Origin: Candidatus Scybalomonas excrementavium
GTDB lineage: Bacteria > Bacillota > Clostridia > Lachnospirales > Lachnospiraceae
DNA: 17,756 bases
Direction of reading: 5' to 3'
NCBI GenBank assembly: GCA_017694765.1
Contig: JADIML010000298.1
Coordinates: 1 to 17,756, forward strand
Positions 1-6,841 of this stretch are shown here, one piece after another. How positions within the stretch are numbered: the first letter of the stretch is position 1; each line of letters opens with the position of its first letter. Both the position numbers and the translations under genes were made by a program. The notes beneath the pieces are model-generated. The model was not told the DNA's origin, searched no databases, and was given only the letters and a program-made list of their open reading frames with translations.

Positions 1-74
1 TCCTTTTATAGGGGGGGCTAATGACAATCCTTTTTACTATATGAGAAAAATAAGTCTAAATTGTGAAGAAAAGC

Positions 75-114
75 TAGATTTCACATTTTTTTCACATAGA
101 TTTCACATTTTTTC
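75..114. repeat. Helically phased TTCACA/T-tract repeats upstream of the pot promoter
   Basis: TAGATTTCACATTTTTT occurs at 75 and again at 97, a 22-bp period. The core TTCACA is present at 80, 91 and 102, exactly 11 bp apart, each followed by T-rich sequence. An inverted copy (TTGTGAA) sits at 61-67. The array ends about 20 bp upstream of the -35 box. Phased T-tracts can bend DNA or act like an UP element, and the repeated hexamer could also be a protein binding site. The repeats are directly visible; the role is inferred. Confidence 0.5.
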
Positions 115-135
115 TTCTTTTCAACAATTTCTAAG

Positions 136-163
136 TTGACTATGTAGAAAAATGGTGTATAAT
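136..163 (+). promoter_or_regulatory. SigA-type promoter of the polyamine uptake operon
   Basis: A -35 box TTGACT (136-141) and a perfect -10 box TATAAT (158-163) are separated by 16 bp. Transcription would begin near 170, giving a leader of about 57 nt before the regulator's start codon. The palindromic operator pair begins only about 5 bp beyond the predicted start, so a bound repressor would block initiation or escape. Confidence 0.8.
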
Positions 164-174
164 AAAACCTGTTG

Positions 175-213
175 GTTTAGTAAAACTAAACTTTCAGTTT
201 ATTTTAACTAAAA
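175..213. promoter_or_regulatory. Tandem palindromic operators, probable binding sites of the adjacent XRE-cupin regulator
   Basis: Site 1 (175-191) is GTTTAGTAAAACTAAAC, a perfect palindrome with 7-bp arms around a 3-bp centre. Site 2 (197-213) is GTTTATTTTAACTAAAA, which shares the half-sites GTTTA-T and ACTAAA with the same 3-bp spacing. Their centres (183 and 205) are 22 bp apart, two helical turns, so dimers would sit on the same DNA face. Site 2 ends just before the AGGAGG ribosome binding site (215-220). The pattern fits an autoregulated repressor; identification of the binding protein is inferred from adjacency. Confidence 0.65.
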
Positions 214-226
214 AAGGAGGTAGAAA

Positions 227-766
227 ATGGAAATTGGAAGCAAGATAAAAGAACTACGCATTCTCAATGGTCTTACACAAGAAGATCTAGCTGATCGCTG
301 TGAACTATCAAAAGGATTTATTTCACAAATAGAAAGAGATCTTACGTCCCCTTCTATCTCTACACTTATCGATATTTTACAATGTCTTGGAACAGATTTA
401 AAAGAATTTTTTCAAGAAGAAGAAGAACAAAAAGTCGTATTTAAGAAAGAAGATTTTTTTGAAAAGACAGATAGTGAATTACATAATACAATTGAGTGGA
501 TTATTCCAAATGCACAAAAAAATGAGATGGAACCGATTCTTCTTACATTAGAAGCTGGTGGTTCTACTTATATCGATGCTCCTCATGAAGGAGAAGAGTT
601 TGGCTATGTATTATCTGGAAGTATTATGATTCATTTAGGTTCAAAGAAATATAAAGCATCAAAAGGGGAAACCTTTTATTATAAAGCAGATAAACAACAT
701 TATTTAACATGTTGTGGAAAAAATGGGGCTAAAATCCTCTGGGTAAGTACCCCACCTAATTTTTAA
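227..766 (+). CDS. XRE-family regulator with C-terminal cupin domain, likely regulator of polyamine uptake
   Basis: A DNA-binding regulator of 179 residues. Residues 5-61 form an XRE-type helix-turn-helix, with a recognition helix around SKGFISQIER (28-37). After an acidic linker, residues 103-175 form a cupin_2 barrel with the motif H120-E-G-E-E124 and a second histidine at 158. This HTH plus cupin layout matches the PuuR-like regulators often found beside potABCD in Firmicutes, where the cupin is thought to sense a small ligand, plausibly a polyamine. It is the first gene of the operon, 17 bp before potA. AGGAGG lies 6 nt before the ATG. Two palindromes in its own leader suggest autoregulation. 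The ligand cannot be read from the sequence. Confidence 0.85.
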   Translation: MEIGSKIKELRILNGLTQEDLADRCELSKGFISQIERDLTSPSISTLIDILQCLGTDLKEFFQEEEEQKVVFKKEDFFEKTDSELHNTIEWIIPNAQKNEMEPILLTLEAGGSTYIDAPHEGEEFGYVLSGSIMIHLGSKKYKASKGETFYYKADKQHYLTCCGKNGAKILWVSTPPNF

Positions 767-783
767 CAACTTGGAGGTTTACG

Positions 784-1860
784 ATGGAAAACAATAAATT
801 AATTGATTTAGTTAATATTAGCAAGTCCTATGGTGGCAATTTAATTCTTGATGAACTTAATTTATATATTCGTGAAAATGAATTTTTAACATTACTTGGA
901 CCAAGTGGTTGTGGAAAAACGACTACCCTTCGTATTCTTGGTGGTTTTGAATCTCCTGACATAGGACAAGTTATTTTTAATGGGCAAAATATTACCAATT
1001 TGCCTCCAAACCATCGACAATTGAATACTGTTTTCCAAAAGTATGCACTATTTTCTCATATGACCATTGCAGAAAATATTGCGTTTGGTTTAAAAATAAA
1101 AAAGAAAAGTAAGGCTTATATTCAAGATAAAATCAATTACGCCCTAAAACTTGTCAACTTAGATGGATATGGAAATCGTTATCCTAATTCTTTAAGTGGA
1201 GGTCAACAACAACGTATTGCCATTGCTCGTGCTATTGTCAATGAACCTAAAGTTTTATTATTAGATGAACCTCTTGGCGCTCTTGATTTAAAACTTCGTC
1301 AAGATATGCAATATGAACTTGTTCGTTTGAAAAATGAACTTGGTATCACTTTTGTCTATGTTACACACGATCAAGAAGAAGCTCTTACTATGTCTGATAC
1401 AATTGTTGTTATGAATCAAGGATATATTCAGCAAATTGGTTCTCCTGAAAAGATTTATAACGAGCCTGAAAATGCTTTTGTAGCAGACTTTATTGGAGAC
1501 AGTAACATTATTCCAGGAACAATGATTGAAGATCGTATCGTTGAAATTCTAGGCGCTCGCTTTGCCTGTGTTGATGAAGGCTTTGGACGTAACAAACCTG
1601 TTGATGTCGTAATTCGACCAGAAGATGTGGATCTCGTAGCGCCAGAAGCTGGAACTATCCAAGGTGTCGTTACTTCTTTAATCTTTAAAGGTGTGCATTA
1701 TGAAATGGACGTTATGGCAAATGGTTATGAATGGCTCGTACACAGTACAGATCTCGTTCCTGTTGGTACAAAAGTAGGCATTAAAGTCGTTCCATTTGAT
1801 ATTCAAATTATGAATAAACCAGAATCTGAAGATGAGGAGGCTGTTACAATCGATGAATAA
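784..1860 (+). CDS. potA: Spermidine/putrescine ABC transporter ATP-binding protein PotA
   Basis: The cytoplasmic ATPase that powers polyamine import through PotB/PotC; 358 residues, normal for the family. The nucleotide-binding domain shows Walker A GPSGCGKT (39-46), the Q-loop glutamine (85), the ABC signature LSGGQQQR (137-144), Walker B VLLLDEP (157-163) and the switch histidine H195. Residues from about 272 to 342 form the regulatory TOBE domain typical of the MalK/PotA group (VVIRPEDVDL). The acidic tail carries the start of potB: the last eight bases (ATGAATAA) are shared with it. GGAGG at 773-777 precedes the ATG. Polyamine specificity rests on the downstream PotD domain rather than on this protein. 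Confidence 0.93.
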   Translation: MENNKLIDLVNISKSYGGNLILDELNLYIRENEFLTLLGPSGCGKTTTLRILGGFESPDIGQVIFNGQNITNLPPNHRQLNTVFQKYALFSHMTIAENIAFGLKIKKKSKAYIQDKINYALKLVNLDGYGNRYPNSLSGGQQQRIAIARAIVNEPKVLLLDEPLGALDLKLRQDMQYELVRLKNELGITFVYVTHDQEEALTMSDTIVVMNQGYIQQIGSPEKIYNEPENAFVADFIGDSNIIPGTMIEDRIVEILGARFACVDEGFGRNKPVDVVIRPEDVDLVAPEAGTIQGVVTSLIFKGVHYEMDVMANGYEWLVHSTDLVPVGTKVGIKVVPFDIQIMNKPESEDEEAVTIDE

Positions 1861-2671
1861 AAAGAAATGGCTTGCAACTCCTTATTTTATCTGGTCTTTG
1901 GCTTTTATTTTAATTCCTCTTGGAATCATTGTATATTATGGCTTTACTGATAAAAATGGAGCTTTTACCTTATATAATGTTATGCAAATTACAAAACCAG
2001 ATAATGCAAAAGCACTAGGGCTTGCTCTATTGCTTTCTATCATTGCAACTATAATCTGTTTAATTTTAGCTTATCCTTTAGCTATGATTTTATCCAATAT
2101 GAAAATGAATCAAACAGGATTTATTGTACTCATTTTCATATTGCCAATGTGGATGAACTTTTTACTTCGAACATTGGCTTGGCAAACTTTATTAGAAAAA
2201 ACAGGGGTGATTAATAGTATCTTACAATTTTTACATTTACCTACTTTGAATATTATTAATACACCTTATGCCATTGTTTTAGGTATGGTATATAATTTTC
2301 TACCATTTATGGTATTGCCAATTTATAATGTATTAATTAAGCTAGATAAAGATGTTGTGAATGCTTCTAGAGACTTAGGGGCTAATGAAGCACAAACATT
2401 TTTTAAAGTTATCTTTCCTCTTAGTATGCCAGGAGTTATGAGTGGTGTTATGATGGTTTTTATCCCATCTCTTACTACTTTTGTTATTTCTACGATGCTT
2501 GGTGGAAGCAAAATTTTATTAATCGGTAATGTCATTGAGCAAGAATTTACACAAGGAAGTAATTGGCATGTTGGCTCTGGTCTTTCTCTTGTTCTTATGG
2601 TATTTATTTTATTCAGTATGATAGTTATGTTTAAATATGATAAAGATGGAGAAGGAGGTGCCTTACTATGA
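1853..2671 (+). CDS. potB: Spermidine/putrescine ABC transporter permease PotB
   Basis: Inner-membrane permease of the polyamine importer, 272 residues. Hydrophobic segments lie near residues 11-31, 54-80, 90-113, 137-162, 188-215 and 243-261, the six-helix pattern of this family. The EAA-type coupling loop that contacts PotA is ASRDLGANEAQ...FP (171-189), followed by PG at 193-194. I chose the ATG at 1853, which gives an 8-bp overlap with potA and uses GAGGAGG at 1834-1840. An in-frame ATG at 1832 would put that ribosome binding site inside the gene. The 3' end overlaps the next gene by ATGA, indicating translational coupling. Confidence 0.92.
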   Translation: MNKKKWLATPYFIWSLAFILIPLGIIVYYGFTDKNGAFTLYNVMQITKPDNAKALGLALLLSIIATIICLILAYPLAMILSNMKMNQTGFIVLIFILPMWMNFLLRTLAWQTLLEKTGVINSILQFLHLPTLNIINTPYAIVLGMVYNFLPFMVLPIYNVLIKLDKDVVNASRDLGANEAQTFFKVIFPLSMPGVMSGVMMVFIPSLTTFVISTMLGGSKILLIGNVIEQEFTQGSNWHVGSGLSLVLMVFILFSMIVMFKYDKDGEGGALL

Positions 2672-4563
2672 GAAAATACATCAAACGATTTTATCTTCTC
2701 TTTATTTTTATTTTACTTTATGCCCCAATTCTTACATTAGTTGTACTTTCTTTTAACAACTCAAAAACTCGTTCAAAATGGGGTGGCTTTACGACAAAAT
2801 GGTACCACCAACTTTTTCAAAATGAACAAATTTTAAATGCGTTATCGACGACATTAATCATTGCTATTTTATCTGCCGTGATCGCCACTATTATCGGAAC
2901 AATGGCAGCGATTGGAATTCAAAATATGAAAAATAAAGGGCGTTCCTTTATGCTTGGAGTCAACAACATTCCAATGATGAATTCTGAAATTGTAACTGGT
3001 ATTTCTCTTATGCTGTTATTTATTGCCGTTGGTAACTTTTACAGTAAGGTGACAGGAACTCCTTCTAGTTTTTTTGGTTTTATAACGATTTTACTAGCAC
3101 ATATTACATTTAATATACCATATGTTGTATTAAGTGTTATGCCAAAACTCCGCCAAGTGAATCCAAACACATATGAGGCTGCCCTTGATCTTGGAGCCTC
3201 TCCTATTTATGCTTATTTTAAAGTAATTATTCCTGATATTGCACCGGGAATTTTATCAGGATTTTTATTGGCTTTTACGATGTCACTGGATGACTTTGTT
3301 ATTACCCATTTTACAAAAGGAGCTGGCGTTGATACCCTTTCTACTAAAATTTATACAGAAGTTAAGAAAGGGATTAAACCTGAAATGTACGCACTCTCCA
3401 CGTTAATGTTTGGTGCTGTACTACTCCTTCTTCTCATCGTAAACTATGCTCCTAAAAAAAAGGAAACCGAAGACGGTCTTTCTTTCTCAAAAGAAGGCTC
3501 ATTGAAGAAAATTTTAGCTGTTTGTATGGTTATTATTCTTTGTATCGGAAGCTTTTTTGCATACCGAGCAAATACTTCTTCTATGCACTCTGAACAAGTT
3601 GTTGTATATAACTGGGGAGAATATATCGATCCAGATGTCCTTACACAATTTACAAAAGAGACTGGAATTGAAGTTATTTATGATGAATTTGATACCAATG
3701 AAACGATGTATCCAAAAGTAGAGGCTGGTGCTGTTGCTTACGATCTTGTATGTCCATCCGATTATATGATCAAACGTATGCTTGACAACGATTTACTTGC
3801 AAAAATTAATTTTGATAATGTTCCAAACATCAAATATATTGGACAAACCTACTTAGATCAATCCAAACAATTTGATCCAACAAATGAATACTCGGTTCCT
3901 TATACATGGGGAACTGTTGGAATTCTCTACAATAAGACAATGGTCGATGAACCAGTAGATAGTTGGTCAATTCTTTGGGATTCCAAATATAAGGAGCAAA
4001 TCTTAATGCAAGATAGTGTCCGTGATGCGTTTGGAGTTGCTCTAAAATCTCTCGGCTTCTCTCTCAATTCAACGAATATTGATGAGTTAAAACAGGCAAG
4101 AGATCTATTAATCAAACAAAAACCTCTTATACAGGCTTATGTCATTGATCAAGTTCGTGATAAAATGATTGGAAATGAAGCAGCGATTGGAGTTATTTAT
4201 TCTGGTGAAGCTATTTATACCCAAAGAGAAAATCCTAATCTTGAGTATGTAATTCCAAAAGAAGGAAGTAACATTTGGTTTGATTCTTGGGTTATTCCAA
4301 AAAATGCACAGAATAAAGAAAATGCTGAGAAGTTTTTAAACTTCTTATGCCGTCCTGATATTGCGCTTAAAAACTTCGAATACATTACTTACTCTACTCC
4401 AAACGAAGGAGCAAGAGAATTAATTGAAGATGAAGATATTAAAAATAGTACAATTGCCTTCCCTGATCTATCCGAATTAAAAAATTGTGAAACATTCCAA
4501 TTTTTAGGTGATGATATGGATGCTACTTATAATGCCCTTTGGAAAGAAGTAAAAGCCAAATAA
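2668..4563 (+). CDS. potCD: Fused polyamine ABC permease and substrate-binding protein (PotC-PotD)
   Basis: One 631-residue protein carrying two normally separate subunits. Residues 1-260 are a PotC permease with its coupling loop EAALDLGASP...APGI (170-195). A charged linker (263-281) leads to one more hydrophobic segment (282-299), and residues 308-631 form an extracellular PotD-type binding domain. Likely polyamine contacts, by comparison with E. coli PotD, are W315, Y319, S364-D365-Y366, W414, D449 and D453, W537 and D539, and Y575. No proper lipobox precedes C286 or C292, so the binding domain appears held by an uncleaved helix rather than a lipid anchor. AAGGAGGTG sits 7 nt before the ATG. 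A terminator follows 40 bp after the stop. Confidence 0.92.
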   Translation: MRKYIKRFYLLFIFILLYAPILTLVVLSFNNSKTRSKWGGFTTKWYHQLFQNEQILNALSTTLIIAILSAVIATIIGTMAAIGIQNMKNKGRSFMLGVNNIPMMNSEIVTGISLMLLFIAVGNFYSKVTGTPSSFFGFITILLAHITFNIPYVVLSVMPKLRQVNPNTYEAALDLGASPIYAYFKVIIPDIAPGILSGFLLAFTMSLDDFVITHFTKGAGVDTLSTKIYTEVKKGIKPEMYALSTLMFGAVLLLLLIVNYAPKKKETEDGLSFSKEGSLKKILAVCMVIILCIGSFFAYRANTSSMHSEQVVVYNWGEYIDPDVLTQFTKETGIEVIYDEFDTNETMYPKVEAGAVAYDLVCPSDYMIKRMLDNDLLAKINFDNVPNIKYIGQTYLDQSKQFDPTNEYSVPYTWGTVGILYNKTMVDEPVDSWSILWDSKYKEQILMQDSVRDAFGVALKSLGFSLNSTNIDELKQARDLLIKQKPLIQAYVIDQVRDKMIGNEAAIGVIYSGEAIYTQRENPNLEYVIPKEGSNIWFDSWVIPKNAQNKENAEKFLNFLCRPDIALKNFEYITYSTPNEGARELIEDEDIKNSTIAFPDLSELKNCETFQFLGDDMDATYNALWKEVKAK

Positions 4564-4603
4564 CTTACTCTCTTCCAACAAACTTCTTACAAAAATTTTG
4601 TAT

Positions 4604-4649
4604 AAAAATACGTATTGTTTAGCTTTCCTCTTTGCAATACGTATTTTTT
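4604..4649 (+). terminator. Rho-independent terminator of the pot operon
   Basis: A 14-bp perfect stem, AAAAATACGTATTG (4604-4617) paired with CAATACGTATTTTT (4635-4648), encloses a 17-nt loop and ends in a run of six T (4644-4649). The A-run on the left side means it may also work on the other strand. The stem closely resembles the terminator at 8964-9003. Confidence 0.85.
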
Positions 4650-4780
4650 ATTCAGTTACCTTAGAATCTTACTTGATGAAAATGATATATTTTCTAGAGT
4701 TACAATAAGAAGAATATCACTTTTCAAAAAAGTATATCCTATAACATATAGCTTTATCTCTTTTAGAAAGGATTGTAACT

Positions 4781-5326
4781 ATGCTATCTTTTATACAACA
4801 TTTTGATGAATTTACTTTACTTTGGATACAAGAAAATATCCGAACTTCTTGGCTTACGCCAATCATGCAGCTTTGTTCTCTTCTATTAAACAAAGGATTA
4901 CTCTCTATTCTCACTTGTATCATTCTCCTATTTTTCAAAAAAACAAGATCCATTGGCTATCTATCGTCTCTTTCTTTAGCCATTTGCTCTACTCTTACAA
5001 ACTTACTATTGAAACCATACTTTGCCAGAACACGTCCTTATCATCTTTTAAATACTCTTGTTACCCTTACACATCAGCCGCGTGATTATTCTTTCCCTTC
5101 TGGACATACAACGGCTGCTTTTGCTGTAGCTTCTATTCTATTTTTTTGTTGTCCCAAACAATATGGAATACCTGCTCTCATTTTTGCCATCCTCGTTGGC
5201 TTCTCAAGAATATATCTTGGTGTTCATTTTCCAACTGATGTCATAGCTGGTGCTTTCCTTGGTCTTTTTGTCGGTTATTGGTTATCAAAAACTTTAGGAA
5301 GGAAAAGCTATATTTCCAAATCTTAA
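4781..5326 (+). CDS. PAP2-family membrane phosphatase
   Basis: An integral membrane phosphatase of 181 residues. All three PAP2 signature motifs are intact: K-x6-RP at K78-R85-P86, PSGH at 106-109, and SR-x5-H-x3-D at S142-R143, H149 and D153. H109 and H149 are the expected catalytic histidines, facing outward. Hydrophobic segments occur near 38-52, 58-77, 110-123, 129-143 and 154-168. Family members remove phosphate from lipid phosphates such as undecaprenyl diphosphate (BcrC type) or phosphatidylglycerophosphate (PgpB type); the substrate cannot be decided here. It is not part of the pot operon, since a terminator lies between. AGAAAGGA (4765-4772) precedes the ATG by 8 nt. I could not place a convincing promoter in the 130 bp upstream. 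Confidence 0.85.
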   Translation: MLSFIQHFDEFTLLWIQENIRTSWLTPIMQLCSLLLNKGLLSILTCIILLFFKKTRSIGYLSSLSLAICSTLTNLLLKPYFARTRPYHLLNTLVTLTHQPRDYSFPSGHTTAAFAVASILFFCCPKQYGIPALIFAILVGFSRIYLGVHFPTDVIAGAFLGLFVGYWLSKTLGRKSYISKS

Positions 5327-5437
5327 AATCTATGCTACAATAAACTCGAATTGAAATAAAAGGATTGAAATAGAAGTGAGCTATAAAGAAAGTTTTACTT
5401 CTTTACACTTTAGATTCGATAGAAAGGAACGTTAATT

Positions 5438-5695
5438 ATGAATGAAATCTATGAAGCAATTGAACAAAAAATCAAAGACTCTGGTTATCCATGTGAAATA
5501 AATGGAGAAGCCATTTATAATGATATTTGTGATGAAATTGAAGAAAAAGAAGATGGAACTTATCTTCTCTTATCCAAACAACAAAACGATGACGTGTTCG
5601 AGTATCAGGTTACGATTATGGAAGATAATTTTAATTTATCTATTTTAACGATTACACATGGCGATGAAACATATCGCATTGATTTTGATAAATAA
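5438..5695 (+). CDS. Small acidic protein of unknown function
   Basis: An 85-residue soluble protein that I do not recognise. It is strongly acidic, with an E/D-rich stretch (ICDEIEEKEDG, 30-40), and has no signal peptide or membrane helix. The second half alternates hydrophobic and polar residues (YQVTIMEDNFNLSILTIT), suggesting a small beta-sheet. AGAAAGGA at 5421-5428 lies 9 nt before the ATG, and a good terminator directly follows, both supporting a real gene. A possible extended -10 box TGCTACAAT lies at 5333-5341 without a good -35 box. A direct repeat ATTGAAATA occurs at 5350 and 5364. It may be transcribed alone or with the PAP2 gene 111 bp upstream. Confidence 0.7.
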   Translation: MNEIYEAIEQKIKDSGYPCEINGEAIYNDICDEIEEKEDGTYLLLSKQQNDDVFEYQVTIMEDNFNLSILTITHGDETYRIDFDK

Positions 5696-5701
5696 TGTAC
5701 A

Positions 5702-5746
5702 AAAAGCAGTAGCCAAGGGAATATTTTCCTAATAGCTACTGCTTTT
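5702..5746. terminator. Bidirectional terminator between the small acidic protein gene and the EmrE-type exporter gene
   Basis: AAAAGCAGTAGC (5702-5713) pairs perfectly with GCTACTGCTTTT (5735-5746). The 21-nt loop can pair further (AGGGAA against TTTCCT, with one G-T pair). T-runs are available on both strands, so it can end the + strand gene at 5695 and the - strand gene ending at 5791. Confidence 0.8.
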
Positions 5747-5790
5747 CTTATATGTATTTTTATTGTTTTAATTCTTCTATTTTTATTTCT

Positions 5791-6696
5791 TTATTCTTGT
5801 GCTGCTACTTTGCAATTTAATAACATTCCAAAAACAATTAAAATAATTCCAACTACTTGTATGCCAGTTGGTAATCCATCATGTAAAAAGAAAATGCCTC
5901 CAATTAGTGTAAATAAGACTTCTCCTGCTATTGTCCCTTCTACCATAGATAACTGCTTTGGACTATGCTTTACCATATTCGTTGCTTGGAAAAATAATAG
6001 TGTCGCAATAACTGCAGAAAAAATAGCGACAAAAAGTGCTTGAATACTTTGATTCATACTTGGAACTCCATGTTTGAGCGCCCCATAAATGGATAAAATA
6101 ATCCAAAATGGTACACTACAAATTGTCATCCCTAGAACACGTTCTGGTGTTTCTAATCCTTTTTCACATACATCCATCATTTTACGATTCCCAAGTGGAT
6201 AGGCAACTGCTGCAATGAAAATTAAGAGAAGACAGATCATAATTTCTCTTTGGTTCACTCCACTTTTCATATTTTCCCATTGCATGAACATAACACCAAT
6301 TAATATAATTATAGTCATTCCAAGACTTTTTAGTGGAATTTTCTTTCCCCAAAGTGGGTTTAAAAATATCCCTGCTACAATAGTAAGCTGCCAAAGAGAA
6401 GCAATTAACCAAGACTCTCCAAACTCAGATGCCCATGTTAGCGGTGCATAAAAGAATCCAAACCCAACGGTACTCCATATAATCCATTCCTTTGGTTTTC
6501 TTTTCATATCTTGTAATAACTGATTCATATTACCTCGCAATGCTACGATAACAAATAAAATTGGTAAGGAAAAGAAGTATCGTAACGATGCTCCCCAAAT
6601 CCAATGTCCTCCACTTAAATTCATACTGCGATTTAACAAAAAGGTAAATGCAAAAAATGCAGATGATAAAATTCCATACAAAAACGCTTTTTTCAT
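5791..6696 (-). CDS. EmrE/EamA-type drug/metabolite exporter (putative multidrug resistance efflux family)
   Basis: A very hydrophobic 301-residue membrane protein with about ten predicted helices in two related halves (roughly 1-140 and 150-298), the layout of the drug/metabolite transporter superfamily. The N-terminus, with FLLNRSMNLSGGHWIWGASLR (one residue per side trimmed would suffice for recognition), is typical of the 'putative multidrug resistance efflux transporter' branch near EmrE. Substrate is unknown; the family name is not proof of drug export. The ribosome binding site is weak (GGAAGAAG before the ATG). A promoter lies at 6762-6790 with two inverted repeats around it. It has its own promoter and a terminator, so it appears monocistronic. 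Confidence 0.8.
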   Translation of the reverse strand: MKKAFLYGILSSAFFAFTFLLNRSMNLSGGHWIWGASLRYFFSLPILFVIVALRGNMNQLLQDMKRKPKEWIIWSTVGFGFFYAPLTWASEFGESWLIASLWQLTIVAGIFLNPLWGKKIPLKSLGMTIIILIGVMFMQWENMKSGVNQREIMICLLLIFIAAVAYPLGNRKMMDVCEKGLETPERVLGMTICSVPFWIILSIYGALKHGVPSMNQSIQALFVAIFSAVIATLLFFQATNMVKHSPKQLSMVEGTIAGEVLFTLIGGIFFLHDGLPTGIQVVGIILIVFGMLLNCKVAAQE

Positions 6697-6720
6697 TCTC
6701 TTCTTCCACTCTCTTTTTCT

Positions 6721-6745
6721 TGCAAGAATCTATACCTATCTTGCA
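6721..6745. repeat. Inverted repeat in the leader of the exporter gene
   Basis: TGCAAGA (6721-6727) and TCTTGCA (6739-6745) are perfect 7-bp arms around an 11-bp centre. The element lies about 10-35 nt after the predicted transcription start of the exporter gene and 25 bp before its ATG. It could be an operator for a local regulator or a leader hairpin. There is no T-run, so it is not a terminator. Confidence 0.5.
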
Positions 6746-6761
6746 GTATTTTATGTTTTCT

Positions 6762-6790
6762 ATTGTAAAACGTTTTGATTAAATAATCAA
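6762..6790 (-). promoter_or_regulatory. Promoter of the EmrE-type exporter gene
   Basis: Reading the - strand, -35 TTGATT (6790-6785) and -10 TACAAT (6767-6762) are separated by 17 bp. Transcription would start near 6755, leaving a leader of about 60 nt. The -35 box forms one end of a palindrome, TTGATTA-AA-TAATCAA (6775-6790), which could be an operator. Confidence 0.7.
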
Positions 6791-6841
6791 GTTTGTTTTT
6801 CATTGAAAACAGGCATCATCTAGCTTTCTTTATCATCTCCT

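Noticed and set aside
1832..1852. Upstream ATG start for potB
   Set aside because: It would place the ribosome binding site GAGGAGG inside the gene and extend the overlap with potA. The ATG at 1853 fits better.
4822..5085. Second + strand reading frame inside the PAP2 gene and similar antisense frames elsewhere
   Set aside because: They overlap genes with intact family motifs, have no ribosome binding sites and show low-complexity translations typical of shadow frames.
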